From assembly GCA_963931615.1 (NCBI GenBank), contig OZ007032.1, positions 806,001-870,000 of the forward strand: DNA of 64,000 bases, written 5' to 3'. Both the position numbers and the translations under genes were made by a program. Below are positions 35,997 through 44,648 of this stretch, piece after piece. How positions within the stretch are numbered: position 1 is the stretch's first letter; each line of letters opens with the position of its first letter. The stretch comes from Coprenecus sp902388455. Lineage in GTDB: Bacteria; Bacteroidota; Bacteroidia; Bacteroidales; UBA932. The notes beneath the pieces were generated by a model. It did no database searches. It saw only the letters and a list, made by a program, of their open reading frames with translations, and had not been told where the DNA came from.

Positions 35997-36068
35997 GGCC
36001 CCATAGTTCAAGGGATAGAATGGAAGTTTCCTAAACTTTAGATACAGGTTCGAGTCCTGTTGGGGCTA
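35997..36068 (+). tRNA. tRNA-Arg(CCT)
   Basis: 72 bases. Acceptor GGCCCCA pairs with TGGGGCT (first pair G-U), discriminator A. Anticodon loop TTCCTAA gives CCT, reading AGG. T arm ACAGGTTCGAGTCCTGT is standard. CCA is not encoded. Confidence 0.93.
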
Positions 36069-36152
36069 CAGACGTTTTGAAATTGTAATTTACAGGCGGC
36101 TGGACAGATGTGTGCCACACTCTTTCAGCCGCTTTTATTATTGTTTTTTTTT

Positions 36153-37501
36153 ATGAAAAGTTATTGGAAGATCTTGCTTGGACTGTGCGTTCTAAGCCTG
36201 TTCTCCTTACAGTATGCGGTGGCTCAGCAACGGCCGGAGCCGGCGGCATCCGCACAGGCGTCAAAGGGGACAAAACCGTAATTGACGCTTATTCCGGGCG
36301 TAGGAATGTCCGGAAAGGAGACCGTCTGTATTACTATTTTACCGTGCTGGTAACGCCTTTCCGCCCGATAAGCACCGACAGGATATGGAATGAGCGGTAT
36401 CACCACTCTTATGAGTTTCTCGACGACATCCGGAAAACCGGTGCCAACGTGATCAATGTCCACCACGCCACGGCCATAAACCCATACATCAACTATCCGT
36501 TTCTTAGGCCGGAGGAGATGAAAGCATTTGTCGACGGAGCCCATGCCAGGGACATGCGGGTGAAAATCTACAATACTGTCCGGGAGCTATCTACCCGCGC
36601 ACCGGAGCTGTATGCCCTGTTCAGTTTAAATCACGAGATATTCTCGCCTGGAGAGGGCGGAGGCTTTTCCTGGCTGCAGGAGCATCTGGACCAGGATTAT
36701 ATCGCAGCATGGTTCGACCCGACATGGCAGGATGCTGCCGTCGTCACCACAGGGACATCCCGTTGGCACAACTACTATATGGAGGGCCTTAACTGGCTTG
36801 CCGGACATATCGGTATCGACGGTATCTACATTGATGACCTGGCCTTCGACCGGCATTCCATGAAACGCATCCGCAAAATACTGGACAGGAATAATCCCAA
36901 TGCGCTCATAGACCTGCATTCTGCCAATCAGTTCAATGTTAACGACGGCTTTGCCAACAGTGCAAACCTTTATCTGGAACATTTCCCCTACATAGACCGT
37001 CTCTGGTTCGGAGAGTATTTTGATTATAACCTTCCTCCTGATTTCTGGCTGGTGGAGGTGTCGGGCCTTCCTTATGGCCTTACCGGTGAGATGCTGCAGG
37101 ACGGAGGGAACAAATGGCGCGGAATGCTCTATGGTATGACCGCCCGCAGCCCCAGGGTGGATAACGGTCCGCTGTGGCGTTTTTGGGATGAATTCGGTCT
37201 TGGAGGCAGTGAGATGATAGGGTATTGGGTGTCATCGTGTCCTGTAAAGACGCATAGCGGCAATACGTTGGCGACCGTGTACCGGCACATGGGCGAAAAG
37301 TCCCTGATAGCCTTGGCTACATGGGAAAATACGGATGTTCAGATAGATTTGGACATTGACTGGGATGCGTTGGGCTTGGATCCGGAGGAAGCGAGGATTT
37401 GTGCTCCGGCAATTCAGGATTATCAGGAAGAACGGTCCTGGAAACCGGGAGAGACGGTTACAGTACCGGCCGGAAAAGGATTGCTGATAGTAGTGGAATA
37501 G
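36153..37501 (+). pseudogene. DUF6067 glycoside-hydrolase-like protein, internally deleted
   Basis: DUF6067 proteins are large exported glycosidase-like proteins of Bacteroidota. Here ATG at 36153 starts a clean signal peptide (MKSYWKILLGLCVLSL…YAVAQQ) that reaches a TAA about 42 codons on. In a different frame, the C-terminal TIM-barrel-like half continues from about 36285: AYSGRRNVRKGDRLYYYFTVLVTPFRPIS…GIYIDDLAFDRHSMKRI…, to 37501. So the gene's start and end survive but several hundred central residues are gone and the halves are out of frame. A frame open from 36110 reads through the C-terminal half by chance and begins without a signal peptide. Confidence 0.8.
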
Positions 37502-37502
37502 C

Positions 37503-38408
37503 TTATTTTCTAGGATGGTGGGCCAATATGCCCTGTTGCCATTTGCGGGAGTCGATGTGTGTGTATATTTCTGTGGTGAGGATGCTCTCGTGGCCCAGCA
37601 TCTGCTGTACTGCACGGAGGTCGGCTCCGTTTTCGACCAGGTGGGTGGCGAATGAGTGGCGGAAGGTGTGGGGAGATATTTCTTTGGTGATGCCGGCGAT
37701 TTCGCACTGACGCTTGATTATCAGGAATACCATCTGGCGGGACATCTTTCCGCCGCGGCGGTTGAGAAAGAGAATGTCCTCGTCTTTTTTCGTGTTCGTG
37801 GCGAAGGCCCTGCGTGTCTGGGAAAGATACAGCTGCACGGCACGGATGGCCGGCTCTCCTATGGGCACCAGCCTCTGCTTGTCGCCCTTGCCTATGACTC
37901 TGATGAAGGAATCCTCCGGGAACAGGTCGGAAATGCGCAGTGACACCAGCTCGCTGACCCGCAGTCCACATGAGTAGAGTACTTCCAGAATGGCCCGGTT
38001 ACGGTGCCCTTCAGGTACGGACAGGTCAACGGATGAGAGGATGCGGTCCACCTCATCTACAGATAGGACGGTGGGGATGTGCCGGGAGATTTTCGGTGAA
38101 TCAATAGTGTCGGCGGGATTGCGTCCGTCCTCTCCGGACAGCCTTCCTTCTATTTCGAGGAATCCATAAAAGCTCTTCAAGGAACTGACCGTTCTGGACT
38201 GGCTCCGTTTGGATATGCCGTGTTCAACTTCTGAAGATATAAATGCAGAGAGATCCTCTCCGTCAAGCTCTCCGGGATCCCGTTCCGGGTACATTTTACG
38301 GAGTTTGGCGATGTCGTTCAGGTAGGAACTTACCGTGTTGGGCGACAGGGACCGCTCGATACGCAGCCAGGAGCGGTAGTCGGAAAGTATGCCGGGCCAG
38401 TCTGTCAT
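37503..38408 (-). CDS. xerD: Tyrosine recombinase XerD-like
   Basis: 301 residues, size of housekeeping XerC/XerD, which resolve chromosome dimers at dif. N-terminal SAM-like core-binding domain (DYRSWLRIERSLSPNTVSSYLNDI) and a catalytic domain with Arg in YSCGLRVSELVSL, Lys in GKGDKQRLVPI, HTFRHSFATHLVENGADLRAVQQMLGHESILTTEIYTHI holding His-X-X-Arg, His and the Tyr nucleophile. Start ATG at 38408 overlaps the nth stop (ATGA). XerC cannot be fully excluded. Confidence 0.9.
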   Translation of the reverse strand: MTDWPGILSDYRSWLRIERSLSPNTVSSYLNDIAKLRKMYPERDPGELDGEDLSAFISSEVEHGISKRSQSRTVSSLKSFYGFLEIEGRLSGEDGRNPADTIDSPKISRHIPTVLSVDEVDRILSSVDLSVPEGHRNRAILEVLYSCGLRVSELVSLRISDLFPEDSFIRVIGKGDKQRLVPIGEPAIRAVQLYLSQTRRAFATNTKKDEDILFLNRRGGKMSRQMVFLIIKRQCEIAGITKEISPHTFRHSFATHLVENGADLRAVQQMLGHESILTTEIYTHIDSRKWQQGILAHHPRK

Positions 38409-39067
38409 TTCCTGGATTCTTTGGACAATGCCGGATAGGATTCGCACCATTGGGCCAAGGGGCATTCTCCGCATCTGGGGCTCCGCGCCGTGCAGGTATA
38501 CCTGCCGTGGAGTATGAGCCAGTGGTGGGATATGGCCCGCTGTTCTACTGGTATATGACTCTCAAGATCTGCCTCTACCTTTTCCGGGGTCTTTCCTTTG
38601 GAGAGGCCTAAGCGGTTGGATACGCGGAGAACGTGAGTGTCTACTGCGATGACCGGTTTGTCGTAAAGGATGGAGGCAACTACATTGGCTGTCTTGCGTC
38701 CGACTCCGGGCAGGGACATGAGACTGTCTATGTCGGAGGGTATCACTGAATTGAAGTCGCTGACCAGTTTCCGGGCCATGTCTATCAGGTGACGGGCCTT
38801 GCTGTTGGGGTAGGATACGGAGCGGACAAGTGCAAGAACCTCCTCGAAAGAGGCGCCGGCCAGGTCTTCAGGAGCCGGAAACCGGCCGAATAGGGCAGGG
38901 GTGACCATATTGACCCGCTTGTCTGTGCACTGGGCCGAGAGTATGACGGAAACAATGAGCTCATACCCGTTCCTGTAGTGCAGCTCCGACTGTACGGCTG
39001 GACGGTTGGCGGCGAACCATCGGAGGATGGCCGCATATCTCTGCTTGACGGTGAGTTTTTCGGGCAT
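38405..39067 (-). CDS. nth: Endonuclease III
   Basis: Base-excision repair glycosylase/AP lyase for oxidised pyrimidines. Helix-hairpin-helix LPGVGRKTANVV with catalytic Lys, catalytic Asp in AVDTHVLRVSNRLGL, and the C-X6-C-X2-C-X5-C iron-sulfur ligands in CTARSPRCGECPLAQWC. 220 residues. Translationally coupled to xerD by the ATGA overlap and 17 bases after ftsE on the same strand. Confidence 0.96.
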   Translation of the reverse strand: MPEKLTVKQRYAAILRWFAANRPAVQSELHYRNGYELIVSVILSAQCTDKRVNMVTPALFGRFPAPEDLAGASFEEVLALVRSVSYPNSKARHLIDMARKLVSDFNSVIPSDIDSLMSLPGVGRKTANVVASILYDKPVIAVDTHVLRVSNRLGLSKGKTPEKVEADLESHIPVEQRAISHHWLILHGRYTCTARSPRCGECPLAQWCESYPALSKESRK

Positions 39068-39084
39068 GATGTGTGTCTTGGGAG

Positions 39085-39810
39085 CTATATGAATTCTGAC
39101 AGGTCGAGCTGTACGTCCGTCTCGTTCTGCATCTCTGAGCAGGACATTTTTTCGCAGATAAAAGTGCGGGCCGGGTACTGCTCGAAGAGGGAACGGTTGT
39201 GAGTCACCATGATGACAACAGGACCGCGTTCTCTGTTGATTCTCATCAGCAGTTCCATTATTTCCTTGGCCGTATCTCCGTCCAGATTGCCGGTCGGCTC
39301 GTCCGCCAGTATGATTTCAGGGCTGTTGAGCAGGGCGCGTGCAATAGCAATTCTCTGCTGTTCGCCGCCGGAGAGCTGATGCGGCATGCTTCTGGCCTTG
39401 TGCTCCATTCCTACAGCCGCCAGAACCTTGTGGATACGGTCGTCGATGCTGCGGCTGTCCTTCCATCCTGTGGCCCGTAGGACGAAGCGCAGATTGTCAT
39501 AGACAGATCTTTCCATCAGCAGCTGAAAGTCCTGGAAAACGACTCCTATTTTTCTTCGTAAATACGGTATTTGCCTGCTTTTGAGTTTACGGAGATTGAA
39601 CTCCCCGACCCTGGCATTGCCTTTGGTCACCGGAATCTCTCCGATAATCGTGCGGATGATGGAAGTCTTGCCGCTGCCGACTTTCCCGATGATATAGAGA
39701 AATTCACCGGGATAAATACTCATATTGAGATCGGAAATGACCAGATTGCCGCTGTTGCAGATATCCGTGTGCTCGAAAAGTATGATGGGACGGTCTGTGC
39801 TTTCTTCCAT
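39085..39810 (-). CDS. ftsE: Cell-division ATP-binding protein FtsE
   Basis: ATPase that with FtsX controls septal peptidoglycan hydrolases. Walker A GKVGSGKTSIIRTIIG, Q-loop VVFQDFQLLMERSVYDNL, signature LSGGEQQRIAIARALL, Walker B ILADEPTGNLD, switch His VTHNRSLFEQYP. The FtsE-type Q-loop (QDFxLL) supports the name over LolD. ftsX is not adjacent, as is common in Bacteroidota. ATG at 39810 chosen; another at 39822 adds four residues. Confidence 0.88.
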   Translation of the reverse strand: MEESTDRPIILFEHTDICNSGNLVISDLNMSIYPGEFLYIIGKVGSGKTSIIRTIIGEIPVTKGNARVGEFNLRKLKSRQIPYLRRKIGVVFQDFQLLMERSVYDNLRFVLRATGWKDSRSIDDRIHKVLAAVGMEHKARSMPHQLSGGEQQRIAIARALLNSPEIILADEPTGNLDGDTAKEIMELLMRINRERGPVVIMVTHNRSLFEQYPARTFICEKMSCSEMQNETDVQLDLSEFI

Positions 39811-39830
39811 GAAACAATGCATTTATAGCA

Positions 39831-39859
39831 CAAAGATAAGCGAATAATTCTTACATTTG
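39831..39859. promoter_or_regulatory. Divergent -7 boxes, ftsE and the TPR gene
   Basis: Minus strand TATCTTTG (39831-39838) for ftsE; plus strand TACATTTG (39852-39859) for the TPR gene, 16 bases before its start. Confidence 0.55.
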
Positions 39860-39875
39860 CCCCAAATATAATAAA

Positions 39876-42800
39876 ATGGTCTGGAAAAGATTAATAACCG
39901 TGTCGGCTGTTATCCTCTGTCTTGGCTGGAATGCTTTCTCCCAGGGACTGTCTGATGGAGAGAAAGATCTGGACCGCAGGCTGGAAAGAGTCAGAGAATT
40001 ATATGATAATGATATGTACATTGCGGTCAGGGATGAGGCCGGAGATATACTGGAAAGGTTTTCAGTGTCGGTGGCGGTAGAGTCTGAACTGGCGGCATAC
40101 TGCATGATAAGCAATATAAAGCTCTGCAGCCCCAATCTGGAAGCCTTGATGAACGAGTATCGCGACAAGTACAGATATGCTCCTGAGTATATGGGAGTCA
40201 GGCTGATGTATGCCGGTTATTGGTTCGACAGGAAGGACTATGCGGCGGCTCTCCGTGTCCTTGAGACAGTCGAGTATCCCCTGCTGTCCAGGAACGACAA
40301 GAATACTTTTTTGTTCCAGCGTTCTTTCTGCCAGTTGAGGGCCGGCAGGCTGGCAGATGCCCGCAACGGTTTTGACAGGCTGCTGGAAGGACCCATAGAC
40401 AGATACACCACGGCAGCTACTTATTACAGAGGCTATATCGCATATACAGACAACGATTTCAAGAAGGCTGTAGAGCTTCTGTCTTCGATTCGTCACGACA
40501 GCCATTTCGGAGCATATTGCGAGTATTACATCCTGGAGTCCCGCCTGATGCTGGAGGATTATCAGTATGTGGCTGACAACGGAACATCCGTATCAGGCAT
40601 GCTTGAAGATAAGGAAATGAAGGCCAAGGTGGCCAGGATGGTGTCTCAGGCCTATTACAGGCTGGACAGACCGGACGATGCCCGTAAATGGTTTGAAAAC
40701 TATACTTCGTCCGGAGCGGATATCTCGCGCAAGGACAACTATTATCTAGGAATCATATCCTATTCTCTGGAATCTTACCGTGCGGCTGTGGATGCATTTA
40801 CAAAAGTAGTAGTGGGACAGGATGACTCTCTTTCGCAGAGCGCTTGTCTGCACATGGCCAATTCCTATCTGGAACTCAGAAACAAGCATGAGGCATTGAC
40901 CTATTATAAGAAAGCCGCGGATATGGGTTTTGACGCCAGCATACGGGAAGAGGCTTATTTCAACTATGCGAAACTGGCTTTTGACCTCAACTCGGACATA
41001 GCTCCGTTTGAGGATTATCTGGATGATTATCCTCGTTCAGGGCGTTCTGACGAGATATATTCCTATATTGCCGCATCATATCTTCTGTCGAAAAAGTATA
41101 AGGCGGCAATAGAAGCGCTCAACAATATAAGTCGTCTTACTCCGGAAATGGACATGAACTTGCAGAAGGCTGCCTTCCTCCGTGGAATGGAACTGTTCGA
41201 GCGCGGTTCGTATGGAGGGGCGGTCTCGTATTTCAGGACATCCCTGGACCATTCTTCCTATAATACTTCGCTCGGCCTGCTTGCACGTTTCTGGCTGGCA
41301 GAGGCATATTACCGTTCCGGTAAGGTGGACGAATCCATAAGAATTGATGATTATCTGTATAAGAACAATACGTTCCGCACTTTCAAGGAGTATCCTCTGA
41401 TGCTCTACGGTCAGGGCTATAATTATTTCGCCAAGGAAAATTATCCGATGGCTGTTGAGTGGTTCTACCGTTTTCTGGAGCAGCATGGTACGGATATGGA
41501 TCTGATAATAGAGGCTAAGCTGCGTGTAGGTGATGCATTTTTCATGCTTAAGGAGTACAGCAAGGCCGCATCTGTGTACGAGGAAGTGGCAATGGTGGAC
41601 TATCAGGATGAGCAGGTTGTCTATGCCGCATACCAGTGCGCAGTGTCATGCGGTCTGTTGTCCGATATGCTGAAAAAGACACAGATACTGGAGACGGTTA
41701 TGGACCGGAGAAGTGATACTCCGCTGTATCCGATGGCCGTGTATGAGCTCGGACGGACTTACGTGCAGAGAGGTATGAGCGATAAGGCAGAGAGATGTTT
41801 CAAGTACCTGCTCAATGACGTGGCGGATCCGCTCTATAGCGGAAAAGCGCTGCTGGAGCTGGGTATGCTGTATTCCAATGCCGGAGATTACGAACAGGCT
41901 CTCTCCTGTCTTACCCGTATAGTGGAGGAGATGCCGCTGTCTGAGGATACAGAGAATTCGCTGGCGGTGATAGAAAGCATATATACGACTCTGAACAGAC
42001 CCCAGGAGTATTTCGCATATCTCGAGCGGGTGGGAATGTCCGGAACCAAGACTGCGGATGAAAAGCAGCTGATGATATTCAATGCTGCCGAACAGGTATT
42101 CCTGTCTGGGGATTACGCAGCTGCCGAAAAAGCCCTTGTCTCGTTCATTGCCCAGTATCCTGATGCCGGCAAGACACCTCTTGCTTATTTCTATCTTGGA
42201 GAAAGCCTCTCTGCTATGGGGCGCAAGGAAGCTGCTGCCGATGCTTATGCGGAGGTTATGGACAAGGGGGACGGCTCTTTCGTCGAGCTGTCGACCCTGC
42301 ATTATGCGCATATTTGTTATGACCTGGAGCGTTATGACAAGGCTGCGGCTGCATATGAGGCTCTTTATGATATCGCTAAGCTCGAGAATAACCGCTATAC
42401 GGCACTGGTGGGTATCATGCGTTCATATTATATGAATGGGAAATATCTTTCGGCTCTGGAGGCCGCCTCCAAGGTTGAAGCTTCGTCCGGGATGAGTGCT
42501 GAGGACCGTACATATGCCGGTTATATAATGGCTAAGTCTTATCTGGCTCTTGGCCGCAGGAATGACGCGCTCCCTCTTCTGCGCAATCTGTCGCAGGACA
42601 ATTTTACTCCAATAGGAGCGGAAGCGGCTTTCCTGCTGATTCAGGACACCTATGATGCCGGCAATTTTGAGGAAGTGGAGAATCTTGTTTATGCTTTCTC
42701 GGATTCCCAGACCAGTCAGACATATTGGCTCGCAAAGAGTTTCATAGTTCTGGGAGATTCTTTTGCCGAACGTCAGGAATGGACTCAGGCAAAGGCTACT

Positions 42801-42902
42801 TTTGAAAGTATAAGGGACGGGTATGAGCCCCAGGGGGTGAAGGATGATGTGCTGGAGCAAGTAAATATGAGGCTGGAGCGTCTGGAACAGATAAAAGAAT
42901 AA
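39876..42902 (+). CDS. Large exported TPR protein
   Basis: 1,008 residues. Signal peptide MVWKRLITVSAVILCLGWNAFSQG, then tetratricopeptide-like helical repeats along nearly the whole length, e.g. RLMYAGYWFDRKDYAAALRVLE, ARFWLAEAYYRSGKVDESIRIDD, AVYELGRTYVQRGMSDKAERCFKYLL, AYFYLGESLSAMGRKEAAADAY. No catalytic domain. It is probably a periplasmic or outer-membrane-associated scaffold. Its stop overlaps by one base the start of the beta-barrel gene, so the two proteins likely act together. Confidence 0.85.
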   Translation: MVWKRLITVSAVILCLGWNAFSQGLSDGEKDLDRRLERVRELYDNDMYIAVRDEAGDILERFSVSVAVESELAAYCMISNIKLCSPNLEALMNEYRDKYRYAPEYMGVRLMYAGYWFDRKDYAAALRVLETVEYPLLSRNDKNTFLFQRSFCQLRAGRLADARNGFDRLLEGPIDRYTTAATYYRGYIAYTDNDFKKAVELLSSIRHDSHFGAYCEYYILESRLMLEDYQYVADNGTSVSGMLEDKEMKAKVARMVSQAYYRLDRPDDARKWFENYTSSGADISRKDNYYLGIISYSLESYRAAVDAFTKVVVGQDDSLSQSACLHMANSYLELRNKHEALTYYKKAADMGFDASIREEAYFNYAKLAFDLNSDIAPFEDYLDDYPRSGRSDEIYSYIAASYLLSKKYKAAIEALNNISRLTPEMDMNLQKAAFLRGMELFERGSYGGAVSYFRTSLDHSSYNTSLGLLARFWLAEAYYRSGKVDESIRIDDYLYKNNTFRTFKEYPLMLYGQGYNYFAKENYPMAVEWFYRFLEQHGTDMDLIIEAKLRVGDAFFMLKEYSKAASVYEEVAMVDYQDEQVVYAAYQCAVSCGLLSDMLKKTQILETVMDRRSDTPLYPMAVYELGRTYVQRGMSDKAERCFKYLLNDVADPLYSGKALLELGMLYSNAGDYEQALSCLTRIVEEMPLSEDTENSLAVIESIYTTLNRPQEYFAYLERVGMSGTKTADEKQLMIFNAAEQVFLSGDYAAAEKALVSFIAQYPDAGKTPLAYFYLGESLSAMGRKEAAADAYAEVMDKGDGSFVELSTLHYAHICYDLERYDKAAAAYEALYDIAKLENNRYTALVGIMRSYYMNGKYLSALEAASKVEASSGMSAEDRTYAGYIMAKSYLALGRRNDALPLLRNLSQDNFTPIGAEAAFLLIQDTYDAGNFEEVENLVYAFSDSQTSQTYWLAKSFIVLGDSFAERQEWTQAKATFESIRDGYEPQGVKDDVLEQVNMRLERLEQIKE

Positions 42903-44602
42903 TGAAGATGCGCAGAACAGTGAGAATACATATTTTGTTTTTGTCAGTACTTTTTCTGACAATTTCCTGGCTGACCGTGCCTGCCGCGGCACAGTCCGGT
43001 ATCAATTCGACAGTAGAGGTGGAGAGAGACTACGAAGGCCATATTGCCCGTACGGTCAAATCTCCTATCGATGCTCCTGTTGATGACTCTTTGTTGAATT
43101 TCAAACTGAAGTTTGACTACACTACATTTTACAACCCTTACAAGGACTTGTATGAGTTTTCACCCGTGATGACCCTCGGCCCGGCAGCGGAGGGCAACGT
43201 AGTGTATCCGTGGCTTTATGCCAGGTTGGCGGCATCCTATCCCTGGACCCCGTCCGCGGATTTATATATTTCTCCTCGTTTTGGCAGCCGTTTCTCGTTG
43301 GTCCTATATGCCAATCATGACTCATTTTGGGGCAGTACACCCCAGGTCAGGTATTATGGAAACGAGGCAGGGTACAGCGGGCTGAAGGTGCCCGGGGACA
43401 GAATGAAGAACAGGGCAGGTGCAGCATTCGGCTTCCGCTGGAGGACAGGAGAACTTAGACTTGACGCCTCATATTCGGGCAGTATGTATGCCTTGGCTAT
43501 GGACTCTCAGTTTGCGGGGAATATATCTCATGCCGATATATGGAACAGTTATTCGAATAAGTTCGATCATTTCCGGACCGGACTATCCATACGCTCGACA
43601 GATCCGGAACCGAACGCATTCTATTATGACCTGGATTTCGGTTACCGCTATTTCAATAACCGTCATGGTGTGTCGGAGCATCTGGCCGATGCCGATGTCT
43701 CGTTGGGGGCAACTGTAAAGAGCGAACATAAAATATATTTACAATTCGGCGGAACATTTTATAATTACGGCCTTTGGAAGATATCTCCCATGTATCGCTG
43801 GGAAAGGGACAGGTGGAGAGTGCGTGCCGGAATGACAGTCTCTTCTGTATACGGAAACTGTTCCCGCAAAAGTGGAGGCGGCTTTCTGATATATCCGGAT
43901 GCTTCAGTGCACTTTGAGGCGGCCCGCAATGCGTTATGGCTTTATCTGAATGTGTCCGGAGAAAACAGGCTGTATACCAAATACGACCTGTACGGCATCA
44001 ATCCGTGGATGCTGAACAGTAATGGTATGCCTTCTTATCAGTCAGCAGTTCCGGTTTCCACAGAGTTAGGACTGAATGGACTGATCAGGGACCGTTTCTC
44101 CTATAGTCTGGGAGTAAATTATTCTATGCTCCGCAATCATTTGTCATTTGTCGCGATGTCATACAACAACTCCTGGTTTCAGATGGTGGATCTGAGGGAT
44201 CTGCATATGCTTAAGGTCACAGGAACGCTGAAGTGGCAGTCTCCGTCATTCCAGGCCTGGGCGGAGCTGAATTACCGGGGTTTCTCCAATCCTGACGCAG
44301 CTATAATGATACCGGCGTTTGATGTGGATGCTGTTCTGGAATATAATCTAAGGCAGCGTCTGTTTATCAGGGCAGACTGCTATTTCCGTACATCCACGAC
44401 AGGCTGGAGTGCGGCTTCGGCGGCTTCGGCTTACCGTGTGCCGGCTTTTGTGGATGTAGGCTTGAGAATTTCCTATGCCGTCAATCCTCATGTTATGGTT
44501 TTTGTTGAAGGTAATAATTTGGCAAACAGCAAGATACAGTATTTCCTCAACTATATTGAGCCTGGAGTCAATATTGGCGCGGGCATTTGCCTGAAGTTGT
44601 AA
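42902..44602 (+). CDS. Outer-membrane beta-barrel protein, partner of the TPR scaffold
   Basis: 566 residues with a signal peptide (MKMRRTVRIHILFLSVLFLTIS…AAAQSG) and alternating polar/aromatic strands over the whole body: LRLDASYSGSMYALAMDSQ, FYYDLDFGYRYFNNRHGVSEH, KIYLQFGGTFYNYGLWKIS. The end resembles the TonB-receptor C-terminus (GLRISYAVNPHVMVFVEGNNLANSKIQYFLNYIEPGVNIGAGICLKL), but there is no plug domain. So it is a plugless barrel, perhaps an export pore or structural porin. Coupled to the TPR gene. Confidence 0.82.
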   Translation: MKMRRTVRIHILFLSVLFLTISWLTVPAAAQSGINSTVEVERDYEGHIARTVKSPIDAPVDDSLLNFKLKFDYTTFYNPYKDLYEFSPVMTLGPAAEGNVVYPWLYARLAASYPWTPSADLYISPRFGSRFSLVLYANHDSFWGSTPQVRYYGNEAGYSGLKVPGDRMKNRAGAAFGFRWRTGELRLDASYSGSMYALAMDSQFAGNISHADIWNSYSNKFDHFRTGLSIRSTDPEPNAFYYDLDFGYRYFNNRHGVSEHLADADVSLGATVKSEHKIYLQFGGTFYNYGLWKISPMYRWERDRWRVRAGMTVSSVYGNCSRKSGGGFLIYPDASVHFEAARNALWLYLNVSGENRLYTKYDLYGINPWMLNSNGMPSYQSAVPVSTELGLNGLIRDRFSYSLGVNYSMLRNHLSFVAMSYNNSWFQMVDLRDLHMLKVTGTLKWQSPSFQAWAELNYRGFSNPDAAIMIPAFDVDAVLEYNLRQRLFIRADCYFRTSTTGWSAASAASAYRVPAFVDVGLRISYAVNPHVMVFVEGNNLANSKIQYFLNYIEPGVNIGAGICLKL

Positions 44603-44612
44603 GAATTTTTTG

Positions 44613-44620
44613 TATCTTTG
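44613..44620 (+). promoter_or_regulatory. -7 box of gyrB
   Basis: TATCTTTG, 28 bases before the gyrB start; a TTTG at 44586-44589 is 23 bases upstream, slightly far for a -33 box. Confidence 0.55.
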
Positions 44621-44648
44621 TCCGTTATATAAAATTTTTAGAACCACG

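Noticed and set aside
36110..36290. N-terminal part of the frame read through the DUF6067 remnant
   Set aside because: The true start is the signal peptide at 36153 in another frame; this part is a chance open stretch overlapping it.
37503..38408. XerD-like recombinase as an integrase of a mobile element
   Set aside because: Its size, motifs and translational coupling to nth fit the housekeeping enzyme, and no attachment sites are evident around it.
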